Assembly (NCBI GenBank): GCA_030748415.1
Contig: JASMMA010000004.1
Coordinates: 1-64,000 of the forward strand
Length of the DNA stretch: 64,000 nucleotides
Direction of reading: 5' to 3'
Source: Planctomycetota bacterium
GTDB taxonomy: Bacteria > Planctomycetota > UBA1135
Part shown: positions 8,607 to 16,224 of the stretch, piece after piece
How the letters are laid out: every line of letters starts with the position of its first letter
Numbering within the stretch: the stretch's first letter is position 1
The notes under the pieces: model-generated
What the model was told of the DNA's origin: nothing
What the model saw: the letters and a program-made list of their open reading frames with translations, nothing else
Databases searched by the model: none
Translations under genes and position numbers: made by a program

Positions 8607-9863
8607 ATGAATCTGAAGGGACTGATTACCGACCTCCTGGGCGACACTCTCGGCCTTGAGAGCTTTTGGGTGGAGACTCTCGCATTACCCCTGGGTGTGC
8701 TCGCCTTATTTGTTGCCGCATGGATTGCGAACTTTGTGGCCAAACGCTTGATGCTGCGTCTGATTAAGAGCTTTGCTAAGCGCACGAGATCAACTTTGGA
8801 TGATGATTTGATTGCGAGCCGAGTCTTTGACCGTCTTTCGCATATTGCACCTGCTTTGGTCTTATATTTGTTTTCGACTTCTTTCGTTGGCGAGTGGATT
8901 CTAATCTCAACCTTGCTCGCGCGGATTTCTTTTGCCTACATTGCCATTGTTGGGGCAGCAGTTTCAGATGCCATGCTCAACTTCCTTGTGGCGCGGGCAA
9001 GAAAGGTGCCCTCTTTGGAAGACAAACCTGTAAAGAGTTGGGTGCAGGTCATCAAAATTTTGGTTTGGCTCTTTGCAGCCATCGTGGTACTTGCCACCTT
9101 GTTCGATCGCTCACCTATGGCCTTGTTGGGTGGTTTGGGTGCATTGACCGCCGTTCTGATGTTGGTATTCAAAGATTCCATTTTGGGATTAGTGGCCAGC
9201 ATTCAGATTGCGACCCAGGATTTAGTTCGTTTGGGTGACTGGATTGAGGTCCCCAAGTTTGGCGCAGACGGGGATGTCATTGACATTTCTCTAAATACGG
9301 TGCGTGTTCAGAACTGGGACAAAACCATTGCGACCATTCCAACATATGCGCTTCTTTCGGATAGTTTTAAGAACTGGCGCGGCATGAGTGAATCGGGCGG
9401 CCGGAGAATTAAGCGCTCGGTTCGGATTGATATGAACTCTATTCGTTTCTTGAGCCCTGAAGATTTTGAAAAGCTAATGAAAGTGCAAGCTATTTCACCT
9501 TACCTTCAGGAAAAGGAAGGTGAGCTCTCCAAGTGGAATCAAGAAAAGGGCACCGATGAATCAAGCCCAGTCAATGGGCGCAGACTAACGAATGTTGGAA
9601 CTTTTCGTGCCTACTTGGACTGCTGGCTCAGAAACCATCCCGCAACTCATGGCGAGATGACTTTCCTCGTTCGGCATCTGGCACCGGATGAGTTTGGTTT
9701 ACCCATTCAGGTTTATATGTTTAGTAGCGAACAGCGATGGGCTGAATACGAAGCAATCCTCGCGGATATCTTTGACCACATTCTTGCAGTCCTTCCGGAA
9801 TTTAGTCTCCGGGTTTATCAGCGCCCCACCGGTGCTGATTTTAGAGCGATTATTGAGTCCTAG
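8607..9863 (+). CDS. YbdG-type MscS-family mechanosensitive channel
   Basis: This 418-residue inner-membrane protein has several N-terminal helices, then the MscS pore-lining and beta-domain region (GGLGALTAVLMLVFKD, then DLVRLGDWIEVPKFGADGDV). The segment GGRRIKRSVRIDMNSIRF and the length match the E. coli YbdG subgroup, which contributes to hypo-osmotic release. It follows serA by 9 bp, so it is the last gene of the lpt-ser block. The stop overlaps the convergent cupin stop by 4 bp. Confidence 0.88.
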   Translation: MNLKGLITDLLGDTLGLESFWVETLALPLGVLALFVAAWIANFVAKRLMLRLIKSFAKRTRSTLDDDLIASRVFDRLSHIAPALVLYLFSTSFVGEWILISTLLARISFAYIAIVGAAVSDAMLNFLVARARKVPSLEDKPVKSWVQVIKILVWLFAAIVVLATLFDRSPMALLGGLGALTAVLMLVFKDSILGLVASIQIATQDLVRLGDWIEVPKFGADGDVIDISLNTVRVQNWDKTIATIPTYALLSDSFKNWRGMSESGGRRIKRSVRIDMNSIRFLSPEDFEKLMKVQAISPYLQEKEGELSKWNQEKGTDESSPVNGRRLTNVGTFRAYLDCWLRNHPATHGEMTFLVRHLAPDEFGLPIQVYMFSSEQRWAEYEAILADIFDHILAVLPEFSLRVYQRPTGADFRAIIES

Positions 9864-10177
9864 TTTTCTTCTTCACCCTCTTTGAGGATGAAGTGGCCGC
9901 GGAGGCGGCGCAGGGGAGTGGTGCCAATATTTCGAACGGTGTGCAGAGCGCCAGCGGGGACAAATATTTCTTCTCCAACGGCGGGATGCAGAGTGGTCTT
10001 CCCAAAAGAGATCTCCATCTCACCATCCAAAACTACATGCAGTTCATCTACATCGTGAAGGTAGTCCACGAGCTCCGTGCCGGGGGCATCCAGCTTGTGT
10101 TCGCAGTCATAGCCGCGCCTGCGCCAGTCGTTGGCGACCTGAGTTTCATTGACGGGAGCGGAGTAAGGGGCAGTCAT
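9860..10177 (-). CDS. Small single-domain cupin protein
   Basis: The 105-residue protein is a single cupin barrel. The first cupin motif region is DVDELHVVLDGEMEISFG, and the second is EEIFVPAGALHTVRN with the metal-type histidine. The first motif lacks the full HxH pair (ELH only), so metal binding is uncertain. Function cannot be assigned; such cupins bind small molecules or isomerise sugars. The start at 10177 is supported by an unusually good ribosome binding site. Confidence 0.75.
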   Translation of the reverse strand: MTAPYSAPVNETQVANDWRRRGYDCEHKLDAPGTELVDYLHDVDELHVVLDGEMEISFGKTTLHPAVGEEIFVPAGALHTVRNIGTTPLRRLRGHFILKEGEEEN

Positions 10178-10183
10178 GGGGAA

Positions 10184-10189
10184 CCTCCT
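10184..10189 (-). promoter_or_regulatory. Strong Shine-Dalgarno (AGGAGG) for the cupin gene
   Basis: The minus strand reads AGGAGG, six bases upstream of the ATG at 10177. Most other starts in this window lack a recognisable Shine-Dalgarno, so this site fixes the cupin start well. Confidence 0.7.
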
Positions 10190-10238
10190 GGGTAACTCAG
10201 CCTAAGCTACGAGGGAACTCGATACAAGATACAAGCTC

Positions 10239-10407
10239 TAGACACTGACCCCATCTGCTGGGTCATACAATTCGTAACGCTTGCTTAAATGGGACTTTAG
10301 GACGGTTTTCCAGAAAGGCCCTAGGCCTTGCAAAGAAAATCTTCCAATGAGCTTTCGCTACAACACCTTAGAAAAAGGGGTGCCCCACCCGATGGGGTCA
10401 GTGTCTA
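10239..10407. repeat. Complete MITE/REP-like element, copy A
   Basis: This 169-bp element has perfect 17-bp inverted ends (TAGACACTGACCCCATC). Each end can also fold on itself through TGACCC/GGGTCA-type pairing. The centre holds a hairpin with arms AAGGCC and GGCCTT around 10315-10329, about 80 bases from both ends. It contains no open frame of note and is flanked by TA on both sides. The right terminus is followed by a second copy of the outer heptamer (GTGTCTA GTGTCTA), and the glyoxalase-like gene's stop lies in that duplicate. It separates that gene from the downstream cupin gene. Confidence 0.85.
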
Positions 10408-10411
10408 GTGT

Positions 10412-10828
10412 CTAAAGGGCGTAATCATTGCGCTCTTCGGGTTGCTCGGAGAGATATTCCACGAATTCCCACTCGATACTATCTGCGTCGTAGAAGTAGG
10501 CTCGAAGGCGGTGGGGGTGGTCCAGCGCGAGCATCCCCTCCTCATAACCCGCCGCGTTTAGTCGATCGCGAAGAGCTTGGAGGTCTTCTACCACGAAACC
10601 AATATGGTTGCAGCCCGTGTGGTGGTAGGGCTTGCGGCCGCCGTCGGAGGCCTCAACGGCAGTATCAAGACCGATGTAGGTCTCCTCGTCTCCAAAATGA
10701 ACCCAAGGGCCTCGCTCGCCCTCGCCCTCGTGCCGAATTTTCCAGTGAGGTAGGGCAGTTTGGAGAAACTGAAGGGATTTTCGGACATCCCGCACGGTAA
10801 AGTTTGCATGTTCGAAGGTGGTGGCCAT
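10412..10828 (-). CDS. VOC / glyoxalase-bleomycin resistance-fold protein
   Basis: The 138-residue protein is a vicinal-oxygen-chelate protein made of two beta-alpha-beta-beta-beta modules. It starts MATTFEHANFTVRDVRKS, has a metal-like His near NHIGFVVEDLQALRDRL, and ends with an acidic ligand region (YDADSIEWEFVEYL). Members include glyoxalase I, dioxygenases and drug-binding proteins; the substrate here is unknown. I use ATG 10828; a longer frame to 10969 would run through the divergent transporter start. The stop TAG lies in a duplicated element terminus next to copy A. Confidence 0.75.
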   Translation of the reverse strand: MATTFEHANFTVRDVRKSLQFLQTALPHWKIRHEGEGERGPWVHFGDEETYIGLDTAVEASDGGRKPYHHTGCNHIGFVVEDLQALRDRLNAAGYEEGMLALDHPHRLRAYFYDADSIEWEFVEYLSEQPEERNDYAL

Positions 10829-10848
10829 GGATTTAGAATAGCGGTTCG

Positions 10849-11766
10849 ATGGAAGAACGCCGCCGTCTATTCGGGCTCGGAGCTCTCGTCCTAGTGACCA
10901 TACTCTGGGCGTGGGGATTCCTATGGACAAAGGAAGCCCTCGATGTCGCCGGAGAGACCTTTGCATCATCCGGGCCTGAAAGCTGGTCCGTGGTGAGTTT
11001 GTTTTTATTGATTCGCTTTGGGATTTCCATGTTGGTCCTGCCTCTATTCGTGCGGCGTTGTGCGCGTGGACTGACTCTTGAGCATTGGAGGGTGGGTGCT
11101 TTTCTGGCTGTCTTATTGGGTGTTGGTTTCTTTACTCAAACTCAGGGCCTCCAAGGAATCAACCCTGCAGTGTCTGCCTTTTTGACGAGTCTGTATGTTG
11201 TGTTTACCGCTTTGCTCGGTGCTTTATTTTTAGGGCACAAGCACAGAAATACTTTATTGGTAGGAGTCTTGTTCGCTACTTTCGGCGCGGGCTTCATTTC
11301 TGGCCCGCCACGATTGAACTTTGATCTTCCAGAGTGGCTAACGGTCGCCTGCGCTTTTTTCTACGCCATTCACATTTTGGCGATTGACCGCTTCACTCGC
11401 AGCCTGGATGCTCTTCAGCTCACCTTTACATGTTTGTGTTGGCTGTCCTTGGCTTCCCTTCTTGCAGTACTTGCTGGGATTGGAATGGGAGTTGAGTCTT
11501 CCAAACTTCAATCACTCGCATTGGATCCCGCCTTCTTTTTGCCGAGCCTTTGGTGCGCTTTGTTTGTGACCGCTCTCGCTTTAGCCGTCATGAACGCTTG
11601 GCAGAAAGAGGTCTCGCCTGTTCGTGCGGCCATCGTTTATTCATTGGAACCTGTATGGACGGTACTCTTGATGCTGATTCTGGGGTGGTCTGGGCTGGAT
11701 GCTTGGGCGGTCGTTGGTGGTGGCGCCCTCCTCGTTGGTAACCTAGTGGCGGAAATCAAGAAATGA
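10849..11766 (+). CDS. EamA/DMT-family transporter
   Basis: The 305-residue protein has about ten membrane helices in two EamA repeats. The first begins LVLVTILWAWGFLWTKEAL; the second contains AAIVYSLEPVWTVLLMLILG, a typical DMT signature (Y-LEPV). These are exporters of amino acids or other metabolites. The substrate is not predictable here. The stop overlaps the acetoacetyl-CoA synthetase start as ATGA, so the two are translationally coupled. Confidence 0.85.
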   Translation: MEERRRLFGLGALVLVTILWAWGFLWTKEALDVAGETFASSGPESWSVVSLFLLIRFGISMLVLPLFVRRCARGLTLEHWRVGAFLAVLLGVGFFTQTQGLQGINPAVSAFLTSLYVVFTALLGALFLGHKHRNTLLVGVLFATFGAGFISGPPRLNFDLPEWLTVACAFFYAIHILAIDRFTRSLDALQLTFTCLCWLSLASLLAVLAGIGMGVESSKLQSLALDPAFFLPSLWCALFVTALALAVMNAWQKEVSPVRAAIVYSLEPVWTVLLMLILGWSGLDAWAVVGGGALLVGNLVAEIKK

Positions 11767-13652
11767 ACGAAATCCTGTGGCAACCTAATTCTTCTGAAGT
11801 CGAGTCCACCCAGATGGCTGTCGCGATGCGAGCCCATGGATTTGAAGACTACGATTCCTATTGGAAATGGTCTGTTGAGAACCGTGAAGAGTTTTGGAAG
11901 AGTATTTGGGAAGGGTCCGGTGTTTTAGGAGAAATGGGGGACACCATTTGCGAGAACCCGCAAGCTATGCCCGGTGCCAAATGGTTTCCCGAGGCCCAAC
12001 TTTCATTTGCGGAGAATCTTCTCCGTTTCCGTGGCTCAGAGACCGCAATTTTGTTCGTTCGGGAAGATGGTCTGCGTGAAGAGATTTCACGAGACGACCT
12101 CATTTCAAGGGTGGCTGCTTGCGCCGCAGGGCTAAGGGCCGCTGGTGTCCAACAAGGTGACCGGGTTGCTGGGTGGCTCCCCAATTCGCCCGAGGCGGTC
12201 ATTTCCGCCCTTGCCACCAATTCATTGGGCGCGGTTTGGTGTTCTTGTTCTCCAGACTTTGGAGCCTCTGGAGTTTTGGATCGTTTTGGGCAAATTGAGC
12301 CCAAGGTTCTGATTGTTTGTGATGGTTATGTTTACAAAGGGAAGGGCTTTGATATCCGGTCCAAGCTTAGAGAAGTAGTTGCCGCCCTGCCCAGTCTGAA
12401 GCAAACCGTACTCCTCAAATATTTAAGTTCAGAGTCTCAGTTTGAAAATTCCATCTCCTTTGAACAGTTATGCGCAAATGGAATGGGTGCCGCATTGGAG
12501 TGCCGGCCCTTGCCCTTCGACCATCCACTGTATGTCATGTTCAGTTCGGGAACGACCGGCAAGCCCAAGTGCATTGTGCATGGCCAGGGCGGGACACTTC
12601 TTCAGCATTTAAAGGAGCATCGTTTGCATTGCGATGTGCGCGAGGGCGAGAAACTTTTCTACTTCACTACAACGGGTTGGATGATGTGGAATTGGTTAAT
12701 TACTGGGCTCGCATCGGGCGCAACCATTTGCTTGTGGGATGGGAACCCATTCCACCCGGGTCCCGAAACAATTTGGGACTTTGCCTCTCGGGAGGGCATT
12801 CACTTTTTAGGTACTTCTGCCAAGTGGGTCGATGCCTGCAAGAAGGCGGGCCATGAGCCTCCTCAACTTCCCCAACTTCGGGCAATCCTTTCAACAGGGT
12901 CGCCGCTGGTTCCGGAGTCTTTTGATTGGCTCACCGAAAAAGTGCCCGGTGCGCAAATCGCCAGCATTTCAGGAGGAACGGACCTGATTTCATGTTTTGC
13001 CTTGGGAAATCCCATGCTGCCAGTTCGGCGCGGCGAGTTGCAGTGTCGAGGTTTGGGAATGGCGGTCGAGGTTTGGAATGATCATGGGCAGTCCCTGATT
13101 GAGGAGCAGGGAGAACTTGTGTGCACGGCACCCTTCCCCTCCATGCCGACTGGTTTTTGGAATGATGGGGATGGTGCCAAGTATCACGCTGCCTACTTTG
13201 GCCATTTTCCAAACGTATGGCGGCACGGAGACTGGGTCCAGCTTTCTGAAAACGGCGGCCTCACAATCTTTGGTCGCTCCGACGCCACATTGAATCCGGG
13301 GGGAGTCCGAATCGGTACCGCTGAAATTTACCGCCAAGTGGAACAAATCCAGGCCATTGAGGAAGCAATCGTTGTTGGAAGGAATACATCTGATGGTGAC
13401 CAGGAAGTGGTCCTATTTGTGCGCCTGGCTGACGGTGAATCTTTGACCCAAGACCTTCAGGCGGACATTTGTAAACGAATCCGCGAGGGGGCCACCCCGC
13501 GCCATGTTCCTGCCGAAATCCGAGCCGTTCCAGACATTCCCCGCACACGTTCTGGGAAAATCTCAGAGATTGCCGTTCGAAATGTTCTGCATGGCCGCCC
13601 GGTCAAGAACATGGAAGCCCTTGCGAACCCGGAAGCGTTAAAACACTTTTAA
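11763..13652 (+). CDS. aacS: Acetoacetyl-CoA synthetase
   Basis: This ANL-superfamily ligase activates acetoacetate to acetoacetyl-CoA with ATP. The P-loop is MFSSGTTGKPK (about residues 258-268). Downstream, TTTGWMMWNW and a GGTDLISCF motif are typical of this enzyme, and the C-terminal catalytic lysine lies in PRTRSGKISE. The 629-residue length is close to the roughly 650 of the family, and the tail (ANPEALKHF) is characteristic. It suits the acyl-CoA/ketone metabolism genes farther on. The stop TAA overlaps the left end of repeat copy B. Confidence 0.9.
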   Translation: MNEILWQPNSSEVESTQMAVAMRAHGFEDYDSYWKWSVENREEFWKSIWEGSGVLGEMGDTICENPQAMPGAKWFPEAQLSFAENLLRFRGSETAILFVREDGLREEISRDDLISRVAACAAGLRAAGVQQGDRVAGWLPNSPEAVISALATNSLGAVWCSCSPDFGASGVLDRFGQIEPKVLIVCDGYVYKGKGFDIRSKLREVVAALPSLKQTVLLKYLSSESQFENSISFEQLCANGMGAALECRPLPFDHPLYVMFSSGTTGKPKCIVHGQGGTLLQHLKEHRLHCDVREGEKLFYFTTTGWMMWNWLITGLASGATICLWDGNPFHPGPETIWDFASREGIHFLGTSAKWVDACKKAGHEPPQLPQLRAILSTGSPLVPESFDWLTEKVPGAQIASISGGTDLISCFALGNPMLPVRRGELQCRGLGMAVEVWNDHGQSLIEEQGELVCTAPFPSMPTGFWNDGDGAKYHAAYFGHFPNVWRHGDWVQLSENGGLTIFGRSDATLNPGGVRIGTAEIYRQVEQIQAIEEAIVVGRNTSDGDQEVVLFVRLADGESLTQDLQADICKRIREGATPRHVPAEIRAVPDIPRTRSGKISEIAVRNVLHGRPVKNMEALANPEALKHF

Positions 13653-13818
13653 GACACTGACCCCATCCGCTGGGCCAAACGTCTTGTAACATCCTTTCAA
13701 AAAAAGGTTTAGGGCCAATTTTCCCTAACTACCTAGGCATTTTGCTTCTTTTCGCCCCAAACCCTTTTCTGTCAAGGTCTTATGAGAAAGATGACCCAGG
13801 GGATGGGGTCAGTGTCTA
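13651..13818. repeat. Complete MITE/REP-like element, copy B
   Basis: This 168-bp element has inverted ends AAGACACTGACCCCATCC (left) and, on the minus strand, TAGACACTGACCCCATCC (right). It lies between two convergent genes and contacts both. The aacS stop TAA ends at 13652 inside the left terminus, and the stop TAG of the minus-strand trans-sulfuration gene (13816-13818) is the element's own terminal TAG. The interior resembles copy A: TTTAGG-N-TTTTCC and a central CCTAGGC about 80 bases from the right end. Confidence 0.85.
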
Positions 13819-15000
13819 GGGGGTGAGTGCCTGTTCCAAATCTGAAATGATGTCCGCCGGATTTTCAATTCCCACCGAAATGCGGAGTAGGTTCTCCGTA
13901 ATTCCCAGTTTTTCCCGGGCGCTTTCCTCGACCAGGCGGTGCGTGAGGCCTGCGGGGTGCTGAATGAGGGTGTCCGTTGAGCCCAAACTCACCGCAGGAG
14001 TGCAAAGTTTCACCTTTGCCATGACTCTTGCAGCGGCCTCATGCCCGCCCTTCACCTCGAGGGCAAGGAGTGCACCTGGGCCGTCCATCTGCCGCTTGGC
14101 AACTTGGCAATCATCGGGATAGAAAACTTTCAAAACTTCTTCTCGGCTCCGAAGCCAGGCCACCAATTCTTTGGCATTGTTTTGGGCCTGTTGAACTCGA
14201 AGGGAGAGAGTTTGCAGAGAACGGTGAAGCAGCCATGCCGCTTGAGGGTGCAAAACACCACCAGTCACAATGCGAACCTGCCGCAATGCTGCGGCCCACC
14301 TTTCATCTTTGCAGGCAACAACGCCGGCGAGAACATCACCGTGTCCACCTAGGAACTTTGTCGCGCTATGCAGGACCAAAGCTGCACCGTGCTCGATGGG
14401 GCGTTGAAGAATTGGGGTCGAGAAAGTGTTATCGACAATCACCGGCACATCTGCAGCAGCCTTGGAAACTGCGGCAATATCCACGACATGAAGAGTGGGA
14501 TTCGCGGGGGTCTCAATCCAGATGAGGCCCGTGTCCTTGCGGATAGCTTTGGCAATTTCATCCGCCTCAGCCCAAGTAACTTCCAAACCCATGAGCCCAC
14601 TTGCCAGAAGATGATCCGTCCCGCCGTAGAGGGGCCGAACCGCAACCACATGATTCCTGGGTGCTCCATCATTTGCACTCAAAACCCGCAGGGCCATCAA
14701 GACCGCAGTGCTTCCTGCCATGCCAGAAGAAAAGGCAACACAGCCGGCTTGGGCACCCTCAAGTTGAGCGACTGCCCTCTCCCACCGATCCACCGTGGGG
14801 TTAAAGAGGCGAGAGTAGATTGGGTTCTGGGCTCGCGGCTCCCCTTCAATAAAAGCATCAATACTGGCGATCCCCTGTTCCAGATCCCGAATCGGGTAAG
14901 TGCTGGAATAATCAAGCGGAGGTGCATGGACCCCCAAATCAGTGAGGTCTTCACGGCCCGCGTGAACGGATTGGGTAAGGTAGGAGGGGTCCATACCCAC
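13816..15000 (-). CDS. Cys/Met-metabolism PLP enzyme (cystathionine or methionine gamma-lyase / gamma-synthase type)
   Basis: The 394-residue fold-type I PLP enzyme has its cofactor lysine in HSATKFLGGHGD (K215), plus TPANPTLHVVD and the PIYSRLFNPTVD substrate-phosphate motif. Members include methionine gamma-lyase, cystathionine gamma-lyase and cystathionine gamma-synthase. The usual methionine gamma-lyase cysteine (LYGCT) is glycine here (PLYGGT), which leans toward a cystathionine-type activity. A divergent Lrp regulator 63 bp away suggests amino-acid-responsive, possibly catabolic, control. The C-terminal stop is supplied by repeat copy B. The start may instead be the ATG at 14994. Confidence 0.85.
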   Translation of the reverse strand: MGMDPSYLTQSVHAGREDLTDLGVHAPPLDYSSTYPIRDLEQGIASIDAFIEGEPRAQNPIYSRLFNPTVDRWERAVAQLEGAQAGCVAFSSGMAGSTAVLMALRVLSANDGAPRNHVVAVRPLYGGTDHLLASGLMGLEVTWAEADEIAKAIRKDTGLIWIETPANPTLHVVDIAAVSKAAADVPVIVDNTFSTPILQRPIEHGAALVLHSATKFLGGHGDVLAGVVACKDERWAAALRQVRIVTGGVLHPQAAWLLHRSLQTLSLRVQQAQNNAKELVAWLRSREEVLKVFYPDDCQVAKRQMDGPGALLALEVKGGHEAAARVMAKVKLCTPAVSLGSTDTLIQHPAGLTHRLVEESAREKLGITENLLRISVGIENPADIISDLEQALTP

Positions 15001-15017
15001 ATTATCTTCGAATTTTG

Positions 15018-15047
15018 TGCGGAATTGCCCAAATAGTATGCGGAATT
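15018..15047. promoter_or_regulatory. Putative Lrp-type operator: two direct TGCGGAATT repeats
   Basis: TGCGGAATT occurs at 15018-15026 and 15039-15047, spaced 21 bp, or two helical turns. It lies in the 63-bp gap between the divergent PLP enzyme and the Lrp/AsnC gene. Lrp-family octamers bind such phased A/T-containing sites. A -10-like TAGAAT follows just upstream of the regulator's ATG. Confidence 0.5.
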
Positions 15048-15063
15048 CGGTAGAATCGGGGCC

Positions 15064-15522
15064 ATGGACCGAATCGAATCCTGTATTTTGACCGAACTTC
15101 AGAACAATGCTCGGTTGTCTAATAAAGAGTTAGCTGCCCGTGTGGGCTTATCACCCTCATCATGCTTGGAGCGTGTTCGGCGGCTGACTGAGCGGGGAGT
15201 CATTCGGGGCTCCCATATTGAGGTGGAACCCGCCGCTTTGGGTATTACCCTCCAGGCTTTTGTTAGCATTCGCCTCCGTAAGCATTCCAAGGAGGAAATC
15301 CTGGGCTTTCACGATTACCTCCTGGGGCTCGCCGAAGTGACTGCATTGTGGCACGTTTCAGGCGCCCATGATTATTTAGTCCAAGTGGCCGTCCGCGACT
15401 CCGACCACCTGCGCGATATGGCATTAGATTCTCTCACTTCCCGCCCGGAGGTGGATCACCTTGAGACCTCACTCATTTTTGAGCACCAACGAAAACCTGT
15501 CCTGCCCGGACTGCCGGATTGA
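15064..15522 (+). CDS. Lrp/AsnC-family transcriptional regulator
   Basis: The 152-residue protein has an N-terminal winged helix-turn-helix (LSNKELAARVGLSPSSCLERVRRL, about 19-42) and a C-terminal RAM/ActD effector-binding domain (from about VEPAALGITLQAFVSIRL). Such proteins sense amino acids. The divergent arrangement with a sulfur-amino-acid PLP enzyme parallels the MdeR-MdeA pair of Pseudomonas, so it probably controls that gene and itself. Confidence 0.9.
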   Translation: MDRIESCILTELQNNARLSNKELAARVGLSPSSCLERVRRLTERGVIRGSHIEVEPAALGITLQAFVSIRLRKHSKEEILGFHDYLLGLAEVTALWHVSGAHDYLVQVAVRDSDHLRDMALDSLTSRPEVDHLETSLIFEHQRKPVLPGLPD

Positions 15523-15549
15523 GCGTACGCTCATATCCTCTCCAGAGAT

Positions 15550-16100
15550 ATGAAAAATGTCCCCCTTCTTTCTGGCGCCCTCATTGGCAGCATGTTTATA
15601 TTTGGTTCCTGCTCGGGCGCTGATTTCAAGGATGAAATGTACTTGGTGGGGGCTTCTCCGGCTTGCCCAACATTGGCCTGACCATGGGAGGGGGCCAAGT
15701 TTTTTCAAGTGAGGCCAACGGAGACGCAAAAGCCGTTGAGCTCATTGGAACCTGGCAACCTATAGACGATGAATTCTTTGCAAATGACGGCAATCCCGCT
15801 GCCGAGGATTGGTCACAGGTCAGCCTTGGAATCAACCAATACAATCTCGAAGAACGGCGCAGGTGGCATTTGCGCTATGGGGTGGTCTGGGCTCGAGCGG
15901 AAGGGGAACCCAATATGGTCCAATTGCCTGGAGACTATAACGGTGTCTATGCGGCTTACGGTTTTTCTACGGAATACAAAGAGGGGTGGAGAATCGGCCC
16001 CGAACTCCAACTGAATGCCATCGGAATGGAAGGCGGTAAAGACTCTAAATCAGTCTGGTTCGTTCCTCAGCTCCTCTTTCGGACGGTTTGGGTTTTCTGA
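15550..16100 (+). pseudogene. Frameshifted outer-membrane-type lipoprotein
   Basis: An ATG at 15550 opens a lipoprotein signal (GALIGSMFIFGSC) but stops at 15681 after 43 codons. A second frame, open from 15636 to 16100, continues as a 145-residue beta-rich segment ending VPQLLFRTVWVF, with a terminal aromatic as in outer-membrane barrels. The two frames join if the G5 run at 15648-15652 had six Gs, giving YLVGGFSGLPNIGLTMGGG. It is therefore a genuine frameshift, a phase-variable gene or a sequencing error. A TTG at 15663 could start the short form but would leave it without a signal. Function unknown. Confidence 0.6.
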
Positions 16101-16112
16101 CCCCAAAAAAAC

Positions 16113-16126
16113 TGAACAAGCGTTCA
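16113..16126. promoter_or_regulatory. TGAAC-AAGC-GTTCA palindrome upstream of ppsA
   Basis: A perfect 5-bp inverted repeat with a 4-base spacer is followed by TTTT. It could be a weak terminator of the preceding gene or a TetR/FadR-like operator for ppsA, about 100 bp downstream. Neither is certain. Confidence 0.35.
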
Positions 16127-16224
16127 TTTTCAAAATATTTTATCAGTTGAGGGAGGGCGCAGGCGCATGATGGGCCTAGCTGACCCATTCCAGCCCTAGT
16201 CCCTCGCGCATCCCAAACCTGCCC

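Noticed and set aside
10239-10407. Element A considered as a riboswitch or small RNA gene
   Set aside because: The perfect inverted ends and the homologous copies elsewhere fit a mobile repeat better; no promoter was seen.
14368-15036. 222-codon plus-strand frame opposite the trans-sulfuration enzyme
   Set aside because: It is a shadow of a gene with complete PLP-enzyme motifs; the frame shows no signal, domain or ribosome site.
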